A stretch of 30,363 nucleotides of DNA from Ramicandelaber brevisporus (Eukaryota > Kickxellomycota > Ramicandelaberales > Ramicandelaberaceae). Below are positions 8,974 to 17,089 of this stretch, in pieces. Each line of letters opens with the position of its first letter. Position 1 is the first letter of the stretch. Made by a program: the position numbers and the translations under genes. The stretch covers positions 1 through 30,363 of the forward strand of contig MU602959.1 of the NCBI GenBank assembly GCA_025201865.1, in the 5' to 3' direction. The notes below the pieces were generated by a model. That model was given only the letters and a program-made list of their open reading frames with translations. It searched no databases and had not been told where the DNA came from.

Positions 8974-11324
8974 TTAGCTATTTGAACACAAAACAGCGAG
9001 AACAGCAGCTCCAAATGCAGAGCCGCCTTGTGCTTGCTCAAAGCAAATGCGGCTTCCTAATTCGGGTACTGCAATCTCGCGAATGGCACGCAGTAATCTC
9101 CTCAGGATTTGAGGAGATGTGGTGGCAATGACGCCGTCAACTGCAACAACAATGCTGCTGGCAGTGCGTTCATTCGGCGCATCGCCAACAGCTGCCAATG
9201 ACTGTGAGAGAGCTGGCGGTGATTGCAGGTAATCGACTGCCTTTGTGACTGTTGATGCTGATGAAGATGATGGTGGTGGCGGCGGTGGTAGTGACGGCAT
9301 GGCGGAGCGATATGGCATCAATGATGGAGTGCCGAGTGCAGATGGCGGTGCAGATATCGAGTGTGAGCGAGATGCGGGGATATTGCCCAGCGGTGGCGAA
9401 GTCGCAGGTGACACTGTGGTTGATGCAATATTGATCTCATTTACACGTAGCACAGCAGCATAGATTGCAGATGCCAACAGCCGGACTGCTCGCTCGACAA
9501 CAGCGCGACATACTCTCCAGATTGTACGCACATCCGAAGCGGTCATGAACACTGGGCCAAGCACCTCAGAAACAAGCATGCGGGTGGCTTCCTTGTTGTT
9601 TGTGTCGTCCTTCTCGATGGCAAACACGGTCTCAAGCGGAATAGCATGTTTTCGCGTCAGCGTTTCGGGAATAGTGCCGCCAAATACATCGTTTTGCTCA
9701 GCCAAGTCAATCAACGTGTAGCGAACCAATTCGCCCAAGTAAATGCCACCAACGCACTTCTCGAGACGCTGACGACCATCGAATCCAGTATCACTCTCAA
9801 TTGCCAAGTCGGCTTCTGTTGGAACAATGCGATGGAATGGTGAGTATCCGCCGACTTCAGTATTAATGATCATTGGTCTCAATGTTGCCTCATCTTGCTG
9901 CTGCTGTTGCAGTTTAGTGCCAGCGCCAGCACCAAAACCAGCAACTAGAGTCTTTTCAGCACCAAGTTTGTCCATGTAGGCCAAGTTGATACCGTTGCTT
10001 AATATCACTCCAATCTGCGTCTGTGGCACTGGATACGCATGGGCCAAAACAGTTGCAGCCGTATCGTTCAAAATAGCCACCACATCAATGCTGAGTAATC
10101 CCTTGGCACTCAAAGCAGAGCGCAGTAGATCACCAATATCGTTGCCCATAACACCTTCAACATCAAATGTCTTTGAGATGCCAATGATTCTTGCCCGGCT
10201 GAGCGATGTTTGTTCGAGGGCGAAACACAGAATGACAGCCAGTGGAATGCGCGGTTTGTTCCAGAGATGGAATCGATCGAGTGCATCAACCAGGCAATGG
10301 GCGACAAAGTCCAGCAGGCGAGAAACGTTGCTGGTAGCGACGTCTTCAGGAAGTGGATAAGACTCGGCACGCCATGCGGCACGGCCTCCGCTTCCGCTTC
10401 CACCTCCAGCAGCAGCCGAGCCACCAGATGGATTGCGAGGAATGATGATGTAATTTGAACCATCCTGTTGCAGATTATTCAATGCACGATCAAGACTTCC
10501 ACGTCTGTTCATATTCGGACCCATCGAACTGCCACCTGTTGCTGTCATCGTAGCTGTTGCTGTAGTAGCTGTTGCTGTAGTTGATGCCGATGCTGATGCT
10601 GATGTTGATCCGCCAGCTGTGTTTTGATTTGGAACCAGTCTGACCAGTCCAATTCTGATTCGCTGAGCATCAATCTCGACACCAAGTGCGTCTCCAGCTT
10701 CGTCCCCGGTGGGAAGATGCGAAATGTACGTTGGCAGCATCATTGGCATCCCGGCAGCTGTCTCAGCAGAGTTTAGTCCGTCTCTAAAGCCTTCATACAC
10801 GTCACGAGCAATGTCAGCCATGGTTGAACTTGGCACAGCGAGACGACGCTCAATGACAGATACGGAGTCGGTGGCGGTAACCATCGCAGCACTGGCGTCA
10901 ACTGATCCGCTCACTAGCAGCATTCCTTCGATGCCACCACTGCTACCACCGGTACCGCCAGTGGCAGCGGTTGGTGTCAGTGACGCGTATTTTGTTGTTG
11001 CAGATAAACTGGCCGGTGCCAGTGGCGGCAAGACAGACGGCAGTACTTGACCGGTAGCAGACGACGACATGAGCGCAGTCGGCGGTGTCCGCGGCTGGTA
11101 TCTAAGCTGTTGCAGCTGCTGCAGCTGCTGCTGTTGCTGGTAGTGGTCATTCTCTGATGTGGATGAGGTCTCTTCACTGTGCGGCGGCAGAGGTGTTGTT
11201 GGAGATGCGTTTGAAGGAACAGATGAGACACTCGTGTGACTTGGTCTGCGAGTTGATGAGATCGCTACGCGTCTTGGAGGCTGGCGAGCTTGCTGAACTC
11301 CACCGCCACTTGCAACACCACTTG

Positions 11325-11355
<31 letters not shown>

Positions 11356-11379
11356 TTGCTGGTGAGAGAAGGTCGACAT
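8974..11379 (-). CDS. degenerate hexokinase-like protein, probably non-catalytic
   Basis: This 801-aa protein has a disordered, Gln/Ser/Thr-rich N-terminus (poly-Gln at residues 7-18) followed by a hexokinase fold that can be aligned along its length to yeast Hxk2. Alignable blocks are LPTGDEAGDALGVEI (Hxk2 FPTGKESGDFLAI), YPLPEDVATSN, VVAILNDTAATV (Hxk2 VVALINDT), INTEVGGY (INCEYG), RQRLEKCVGGIYLGELVR and VAVDGVI near the C-terminus. Sugar-site residues look kept: Asn438-Asp439 (catalytic Asp211 in Hxk2), Glu508, and Ser402-Lys403 for the Thr-Lys of WTKGF. The ATP-phosphate motifs are not: DLGGTN is replaced by EIDAQR (235-240), GTGVN by SNGIN (461-465), and DGSGxGAA by GGSAFGAA. The Ser158 equivalent is Cys385. 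Inserts occur after residue 250 (Ser/Ala/Thr), at a short poly-Gln, and in a 75-residue Ser/Pro region near the C-terminus. Fungi are known to carry non-catalytic hexokinases that act in regulation (Aspergillus HxkC/XprF); a similar role is inference. Confidence 0.85.
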
Positions 11380-11864
11380 TGTAAGGTGTACAGTTCAAGA
11401 GCTTGTGTTTGTTAGAAAAAGAAGGGAGTGGGTGAAAAAGTGAAAAAGTCAAATGGCGCTTTCGTGTCCTCAGGTTGAAGCGCGGGTATATGCCAGCAGA
11501 GGAGAAGAGAACAGGAAGCAAATAGAGCAGTGAAGATGAAGAGGCAAAATAGAAAGAAAAAAAAAGCGAAGAGCTAGTCAGAAGTTGAGGAAGAGATAGT
11601 CCACCTGATGATGCTAGTACTACTGATGCTGTTGTAGTCGGTGGAAGGCCAAGGTTCGCGGGTTGCTGTTGATGTATGTACTATTGGGTGAATGCGAGCC
11701 AAATGCGGATATTTACGATCCCGATTGTGGGCTACGAATCAGAAAGAAGAAGAGGAAGTGAGTCGATTCTCTCTCTTACTCTCTCTTCTCTCTCTTTTTT
11801 CTTTAATAATGCAAGTTCGGATGCAAGCCCGAGTAGAAGGGAATCTAATGCACGAGTATCAACC
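11380..11864 (-). promoter_or_regulatory. AUG-free presumptive 5' leader of the hexokinase-like gene
   Basis: On the minus (sense) strand no AUG occurs in the 485 nt upstream of the start: + strand CAT is absent from 11380 to 11864, while ATG on the + strand occurs more than ten times. The sense strand is pyrimidine-rich. This resembles the kinase and CHS7 upstream regions and suggests a long scanned leader. Confidence 0.5.
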
Positions 11865-12325
11865 CATTGACCACCTTCTGGTGAGTATCAGTGAATAAAG
11901 AAGAAGGTGTATCTGTGTAATGTTACGCACAGGCTTATTCACGATATCAGAAGTCTGCAGTAAACAAAAAACAAGACATTGACTGCACCTGTGCGATTGG
12001 GAGATAGCGTGTGCTATCAAGTCTGTGCTCTCGAAGAGTGTCTGCATACACTCAAAGTCAGAAGAGGGATATCGCGTCAATTGGAGGCTTGTGTGGTCCT
12101 TTTCGTGGTTGCACACTTTGGCACAAATAAGGAAAGTGCATAGTCCCTTTCGAGAGAAGAGCCTTCATTATCAATGTGAAGTGACTGCTGGATTCAGACA
12201 AAATCTCCGAGAGAAAAAAGAAAAGGAAGAAAAAACCAATGGATAGTAAGATAGGCACAAACATGCTTCTAAAAAACAGGTGACTTTTTCTGTGTGACCA
12301 TTTGAAAGAAAGAAAAAGAAAGAAA

Positions 12326-12357
<32 letters not shown>

Positions 12358-12386
12358 GAGCAGTGTTAGATATCAATCAACAATAT
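11865..12386. other. intergenic: upstream region of the hexokinase-like gene and 3' flank of CDK8
   Basis: This tandem gap lies between the CDK8 stop (12387) and the presumptive leader of the hexokinase-like gene. Its left part probably holds the promoter and its right part the CDK8 3' UTR, which on the sense strand begins with the TTTC repeat complementary to 12304-12360. Short open frames here show no protein-like features. Confidence 0.4.
12304..12360. repeat. (GAAA)n microsatellite
   Basis: About 57 bp of GAAA units, with a few GAAAAA interruptions at the left, lie within about 85 bp downstream of the CDK8 stop codon. Confidence 0.95.
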
Positions 12387-13766
12387 TCAAAAGATAGTGT
12401 TTTTCAGCTTTGATTGCTGAGAGTTTGAATGGGCTGTTGATGCAACACCCCCTGTGGCTATTGATGTCGCTGCACTACCATGAAGTTGGTTTTGCTGCTG
12501 AAAGATAGACGATGACGGACCCTGAGCCTGCTGTTGCTGAGCAGTAACAGGAGGCATTCCATCCCTCATTGCAGCCTCATCCGTTGCAATTCTCCGCTTT
12601 TGATAAGTAATTCCGGCCACAGCCAGCGGATTCATTACAATTGGTGCGCCATCTGTAAAATACGGATGATTCAGTGCATCTTGTGCTGTAATTCTACGCT
12701 CGGGGTCATACTCCAGCATGGCCGATAGCAACGGCAGAATAGCCTCTGCCTTGACAGCCGTGCCTGCCGCGTGCTTGGTAAACCATCCATGTAAATTACT
12801 AGTTGATGAGGCAGCACTCAATCCTGCTCGGATATTATGTAGCTGGCCATAATCCGGCATCATTTCGAGTTTGGGCCAGCGATCTACTGTGGGCATTCCC
12901 AGGTGCTCAATGATAGAGTTAACTTGCGACTTTTGGAATGGAATGTGCTTTCCTTGCATCTTCTCTTCTTCGCCTCTAAAAATTGGCCACAGCGCCAGCA
13001 TTTCTGCAATGATACATCCAGTTGCCCACACATCAATTGCCGTGGTATAATGTCTCGCTCCAAGCAACAGCTCGGGTGCTCGATACCACACTGTCACCAC
13101 CAATCGATCTCCGTTGTACAGTGTCATGGGCGGTCGCTTAAATGATCTCGCTAGACCCAAGTCACCAATCTTGACCACACCAGCTGTACTAATCATTAGG
13201 TTGGCTGGTTTTAAATCGCGATGTAGAATCCAGTTTGCATGCAGATATGCCAATCCATTCAACAGCTGCCATGAGAAGGATTTGATTACACTTTCTGGCA
13301 TTGGTCGCTTTGTGGGCTTGCTGTGCTGCTGAATCAATGCAAGTAAATCATACTCTGCATACTCAAACACCATGTGGATGCTGCGGTCTTCGATAAGGAC
13401 TTCGTACAGCCGGATGATGTTTTCATGCCGTAGCTCACGGCACAATGCAACTTCGCGTATAGCGGATTGAGAAACGCCAGTGCGAAGCTGAACTGCTGGG
13501 TCTTCCTTCTCGGGCTTGAACTTCTTGATGGCATATTCAACCTCAATCACAGTGGTGGCTGGCTGGCTGTCGCTGCCTCCACCTCCGCCTCCACCGCCTG
13601 GACCTGAGGCTGATGAGGAAGAGCTGCTGTTGTTTGTATTTTCGACTGTGATCCACCGTCGTGCTTTGTAGACTCGACCGTATGTGCCGTGGCTAATGAA
13701 GCCAACAATGCTGTACTTGTCACGAAGACGAGGCCGCCGGGCATCAGCCAGTTGCTTGTAGCGCAT
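12387..13766 (-). CDS. SSN3: CDK8/Ssn3, cyclin-dependent kinase of the Mediator kinase module
   Basis: A 459-aa kinase, orthologous to Ssn3/Srb10/CDK8, which with cyclin C phosphorylates RNA polymerase II machinery and transcription factors in the nucleus. Fungal Ssn3 signatures are clear: YSIVGFISHGTYGRVYKA (18-35), YAIKKFKPEKED with Lys81, TGVSQSAIREVALCREL with Glu105 in place of a PSTAIRE helix, HRDLKPANLM, VKIGDLGLARSF (DLG rather than DFG, usual for this family) and TVWYRAPELLLGARHYTTAIDVWA. The N-terminal YK-LADARRPRLRDKY also aligns with fungal Ssn3, which supports the start. A Ser/Gly-rich insert (residues 46-67) lies between the Gly loop and Lys81. The C-terminal 70 residues are Gln/Ser-rich and disordered. 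It is divergent from SPO11 with a 65-bp gap, so the two must share promoter DNA. Confidence 0.95.
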   Translation of the reverse strand: MRYKQLADARRPRLRDKYSIVGFISHGTYGRVYKARRWITVENTNNSSSSSSASGPGGGGGGGGSDSQPATTVIEVEYAIKKFKPEKEDPAVQLRTGVSQSAIREVALCRELRHENIIRLYEVLIEDRSIHMVFEYAEYDLLALIQQHSKPTKRPMPESVIKSFSWQLLNGLAYLHANWILHRDLKPANLMISTAGVVKIGDLGLARSFKRPPMTLYNGDRLVVTVWYRAPELLLGARHYTTAIDVWATGCIIAEMLALWPIFRGEEEKMQGKHIPFQKSQVNSIIEHLGMPTVDRWPKLEMMPDYGQLHNIRAGLSAASSTSNLHGWFTKHAAGTAVKAEAILPLLSAMLEYDPERRITAQDALNHPYFTDGAPIVMNPLAVAGITYQKRRIATDEAAMRDGMPPVTAQQQQAQGPSSSIFQQQNQLHGSAATSIATGGVASTAHSNSQQSKLKNTIF

Positions 13767-13831
13767 CTTTAGTGGCTCTGTCTGCTGTGCGTTTTATTTT
13801 GCCTTTTTAAAGTTGCGATTAGCAAGACGAG
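13767..13831. promoter_or_regulatory. 65-bp shared divergent promoter of CDK8 and SPO11
   Basis: The CDK8 start (13766, -) and the SPO11 start (13832, +) are separated by 65 bp containing a TTTTTAAA stretch near 13803-13811. Leaders and core promoters of both genes must fit here or overlap the opposite coding sequence. Confidence 0.6.
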
Positions 13832-15214
13832 ATGAAGAGCTTCGCATTGGACTGTTTTCACACAGCGGAAGACAAGGAAGAAGAAGAAGATGTTGATGCC
13901 ATCATTGACGATGCCTTTGCAGCCATGGACGATCCGGAGCACGATGGCTGCGATGATGATGATGATGATGATGATGATGAAGATTATGCAGACTTTGTTG
14001 ACATGGCATTTTTGGACGATGGTTACGACGAAGCTTACGGCGAAGCTTACGGCGAAGCTTACGGCGAAGACAATGAGGTTGATTGCATCTTTGCAGAGAT
14101 GTACACTCATGGCCCGCAAGCTCTCCAGTATCAATCACAAACTGCTGTCACTACTACTACAACGATCGACCATCAAAGCAAGGCTGAGCTAGTGACTGGG
14201 ATCGAAAGTATGATACATGCTATCCAGAGTGCACTTGCTACAGCTGACGACGGTCGAAAGCCACAGATAACTCTCCACAAAGCAGATGGCACAAACCGCA
14301 CCATTCGGAAGCTTGCCTCGATCAAACAGCATCTCGCATTCATCGGCATTTGTCTCGATTTACTGCGTTCTGGCAAAGTAGCTACGGTTCGTGGTATCTA
14401 CTATCGCAGTGTAAACACATTTCAGTCTCAATCCTGCGTTGAGCGAATTATTGCAAACTTCATGGCTCATTTCAAAGCAACTCGGTCTCAGCTGAACATT
14501 TGTGCATCGCCAAAAGGACTCGTGTTTGGTGCACTGCGTATTAAATGTGAAAACGGGCAAACTGTTGATTACTCTGCCATACCGATGATGTCAGCAGATA
14601 TTGGTGGATTCAGTGGTCACACAGTGCCACTTCTGTCAGACATAGACACGACTTGTGTTCAGAGCAACAATGGAATTGATTGTCAAGCACAGGTCATCTT
14701 TGTTATCGAGAAAGAAGCTGTATTCAAGACATTGCTGCAGTCACAATCATTTTGGCAACGATACTGGCCATGCTTGATTGTGACCGGCAAAGGTTATCCC
14801 GATATTGCCACACGCGTATTGCTGAGAGCCCTACGCAGTGTTCCAATGGTTGGCATCGTTGATTATGATCCGCACGGCTTGGACATTTTGCTGGTTTACA
14901 AGGAAGGCTCCAAGTCATTGCAGCAGCAGTCTGATCAGCTGATACTACCAGATATTGAGTGGCTTAGATGGTATCCAATGTTTAGTAAACAAAGTCTGGA
15001 CCAAGCCGACCAACAAGAACATAGGATTGCAATGAATTTTGCGGATATCAACAAGGCCATTATGATGGCGAACACCCAGCGCAGCAAGACTTTTGAAAAG
15101 AGGTCAGATTGGCGACGTGCTCTCAGCAAAATGGTTTATGAAGGTTTTAAAGTTGAATCCGACGTGGTTGATATCGAGTCCCACCTAATTAACTATGCGA
15201 ACTTTATACTTTAA
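13832..15214 (+). CDS. SPO11: Spo11, meiotic topoisomerase VI A-like double-strand-break protein
   Basis: This 460-aa protein belongs to the Spo11/Top6A family, which makes the DNA double-strand breaks that start meiotic recombination. The 5Y-CAP part has VRGIYYRSVNTFQSQSC with the catalytic Tyr at 191 (second Tyr of the pair; compare human RDIYYTDSQLF). The Toprim metal site is intact: Glu293 in VIEKEAVF, and Asp344 and Asp346 in DYDPHG, with GKGYPDIATRVLLRAL preceding. The usual RDI before the Tyr pair is RGI. The N-terminus is extended: residues about 10-90 are strongly acidic, with an Asp run coded by a GAT repeat (13953-13979) and three tandem GEAY units. Typical Spo11 proteins have the Tyr near residue 135. 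All catalytic residues being present argues for a working sexual cycle. It lacks introns, unlike SPO11 in many eukaryotes. Confidence 0.95.
   Translation: MKSFALDCFHTAEDKEEEEDVDAIIDDAFAAMDDPEHDGCDDDDDDDDDEDYADFVDMAFLDDGYDEAYGEAYGEAYGEDNEVDCIFAEMYTHGPQALQYQSQTAVTTTTTIDHQSKAELVTGIESMIHAIQSALATADDGRKPQITLHKADGTNRTIRKLASIKQHLAFIGICLDLLRSGKVATVRGIYYRSVNTFQSQSCVERIIANFMAHFKATRSQLNICASPKGLVFGALRIKCENGQTVDYSAIPMMSADIGGFSGHTVPLLSDIDTTCVQSNNGIDCQAQVIFVIEKEAVFKTLLQSQSFWQRYWPCLIVTGKGYPDIATRVLLRALRSVPMVGIVDYDPHGLDILLVYKEGSKSLQQQSDQLILPDIEWLRWYPMFSKQSLDQADQQEHRIAMNFADINKAIMMANTQRSKTFEKRSDWRRALSKMVYEGFKVESDVVDIESHLINYANFIL
14030..14065 (+). repeat. three tandem 12-bp units inside SPO11 (GEAY repeats)
   Basis: The unit GAAGCTTACGGC occurs three times without change (14030-14041, 14042-14053, 14054-14065) and codes for Glu-Ala-Tyr-Gly repeats in the acidic N-terminal extension. 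Perfect identity suggests recent expansion and likely length variation between strains. Confidence 0.9.
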
Positions 15215-15226
15215 TATTCAATAGAT

Positions 15227-15264
15227 AAAACAAACAAACAAACAAACAAACAAACAAATAAATA
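15227..15264. repeat. (CAAA)n microsatellite
   Basis: About 38 bp of CAAA units, ending in AATAAATAA, lie just after the SPO11 stop in the 134-bp convergent gap before the palmitoyltransferase gene. The AATAAA at the end may serve as a polyadenylation signal for SPO11. Confidence 0.9.
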
Positions 15265-15348
15265 ATCGCGCATGATTGTGTGTAAAAAAGAAAAAAAGAA
15301 TGGCAATCTCCTGTTTGAGAAGGAGAGAATGAGTGAGTAGACGCTTCT

Positions 15349-16743
15349 TTATACATTTGACAAGTGGTCGGATCTACCAATAGGAGAGTATCCGTTTCGT
15401 TCTTTAACAGTCAAAGTATTCCATCCTAATTTTGCTAATACTCCACTAACTAATCCCTCATTTTCATGTCCAGAATTATTGCTGTTACTGCGGCTTAGGT
15501 GGCTAAAGAGTTGCGGCTGCCTCCCCCTTCTCTGCTCATCACCACTCTCTCGATCTTCTCCATCGTTGTTGCTTTCATACTGGGCTTCTTGCAGAGCCAT
15601 CGAGTCAATGCACAGCGGATACGACCATCCATCACCCAATGCGCTTTTCACAGGAATGAGCCACAATGCCGGATTTCTTCCAAACATTTGCATAAAGTTC
15701 TTCTTTCTTCCCAAATCAAACAAGTTTCTGTAAGGCACGTCGTTTCCATAGTCTGCACCAACCGCCGCTGGATCGTAATAATTATCAAACTGGCTTTCTA
15801 ATGTGGTGGAGTTTGTCAGCACCAAGTAAATATGGTATCCGCTAAAGCCAATCAGTGCAAATCCAAATATGCCCGATGCAATTGCCAGGAACAGCAAGTT
15901 TGTGTCAAACACTCTTGCTGGATCACTCATGTGCTCAATCAATGCAGGAATTGTTGTGCAGAATACCCACCAACAATACAACACTCCGTAGGTAATGAAG
16001 AGTACAAATTGCTTGTGATTTCCAAAGCCAATGGCTGTAGCAACCCACGGACAATAGTGATCGAATCGCAAAACGCACTTGCCAGTGACACTGCAATGAT
16101 GAGCACGGTCTGGCTTGAGAACACGGCATTTGGAGCAGAATCGACGTTGGCCGGTATAGGTGGTGGTGACGGCGCGATATGGCCGACCAGTGACAGTGCT
16201 GAAGCGGTTTGTGAGAATTGAATCCAGTGGAACGTCGTCGTCATCGGACGCGTAATCATCGTCATTATCGCTGCGGAATCGAATATTGGCGTTGGGGTCA
16301 TTGTTTGAAGAGGATGTTGGAGGAGGCATGTTGATCACAAATGTATCGTTAACGCTGATCTCATTTGCTGACTGCTGATAGTGTTGTTGTTGTTGATACA
16401 GAGAGTGAGATGGAGCTGGCATTTGCTGTGGCCGTTGTTGCTGTGCTGGCTGTTGTTGTGCTGGTTGTTGTGCTGGCTGTTGAGGGGGAGGAGGATTGTC
16501 TTCGCCGCCTTCGCTTACGTATCCAGGCGATGTGGCCACCACTGCAAAGTTACTCCATACAAACATTACAAACAATGCGTTGTAGATGACGAGATAGACA
16601 ATCTTTGCACCAATGCTTTCCGGAAGAACTGATGTAAAGTATGCCCAGTATGACCAGCCAACTAGACCAGATGACATCAGCACTGGCAAGAATCCGATTA
16701 TCCGCACAAACCGGCGGTATCGAGGACCTGAAAAGATGCCCAT
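15349..16743 (-). CDS. DHHC-family (DHYC variant) protein S-palmitoyltransferase
   Basis: A 464-aa membrane enzyme of the zf-DHHC family, which attaches palmitate to cysteines of proteins. Two membrane segments lie at about 12-34 and 46-70. A Gln/Pro-rich loop follows (85-125), then the cysteine-rich domain (about 203-245), two more membrane segments (about 247-270 and 288-312), TTLE at 313-316 (the family TTxE motif), and a WLIPVKSALGDGWSYPL block typical of the family. The active site is Asp228-His229-Tyr230-Cys231, so DHYC. Aligned to human DHHC20, zinc site 1 is complete (CSKC, His, and Cys of GKCVL), but site 2 keeps only Cys217: the other ligands are Thr220, Tyr230 and Ala237. DHYC is known from yeast Akr-type enzymes, but no ankyrin repeats are present here. 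The C-terminus is acidic and Ser/Asn-rich. The gene is divergent from the DnaJ gene. Confidence 0.92.
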   Translation of the reverse strand: MGIFSGPRYRRFVRIIGFLPVLMSSGLVGWSYWAYFTSVLPESIGAKIVYLVIYNALFVMFVWSNFAVVATSPGYVSEGGEDNPPPPQQPAQQPAQQQPAQQQRPQQMPAPSHSLYQQQQHYQQSANEISVNDTFVINMPPPTSSSNNDPNANIRFRSDNDDDYASDDDDVPLDSILTNRFSTVTGRPYRAVTTTYTGQRRFCSKCRVLKPDRAHHCSVTGKCVLRFDHYCPWVATAIGFGNHKQFVLFITYGVLYCWWVFCTTIPALIEHMSDPARVFDTNLLFLAIASGIFGFALIGFSGYHIYLVLTNSTTLESQFDNYYDPAAVGADYGNDVPYRNLFDLGRKKNFMQMFGRNPALWLIPVKSALGDGWSYPLCIDSMALQEAQYESNNDGEDRESGDEQRRGRQPQLFSHLSRSNSNNSGHENEGLVSGVLAKLGWNTLTVKERNGYSPIGRSDHLSNV

Positions 16744-17089
16744 CCGAAGCTAAGCCAGGCTGGAGAAGAGCGATCTGGGGAGGGGGAAGAGAGTGTAAGG
16801 CGGACAGTGCTGCAGGTGAAACGAGTCAGCCAGAAGCAGAAGCAGCAGCAGCAGCAGCAGTAGTAAGGGAAGAAACAAAAGTTGGGAGAAGAATTGCGAG
16901 CAGATTTGTCAACAACAAAAGGGTGAAGGCAGCCAGTAAAGTACACACAAACCGAAAAGGAGTGAAAGAGAGAGAGGGAGAAAGAGTTGGTTAGTTCTTG
17001 GTGTCTGGGCAGCTTGGCTTTACGTTGGACAACACTCGAATGCTATTTTAAACCGCTGTTCCTTTTTCTCTCTTACTCTTTGAACTTCC
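16744..17089. promoter_or_regulatory. 346-bp divergent promoter region, palmitoyltransferase / DnaJ
   Basis: On the minus strand the palmitoyltransferase has no upstream AUG anywhere in this gap (no + strand CAT from 16744 to 17088). Its sense strand is rich in pyrimidines and includes a CTG run complementary to the GCA repeat at 16841-16860. The last 50 bp before the DnaJ start are CT-rich (CCTTTTTCTCTCTTACTC), and the nearest upstream ATG for DnaJ is at 17040. Confidence 0.5.

Noticed and set aside
12387-13766. DLG in place of DFG in CDK8 as an inactivating change
   Set aside because: Fungal Ssn3 proteins normally carry DLG (and animal CDK8 DMG), so it is a family feature.
13953-13980. GAT repeat as a possible regulatory microsatellite
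   Set aside because: It is coding: it specifies the Asp run in the Spo11 N-terminal extension.
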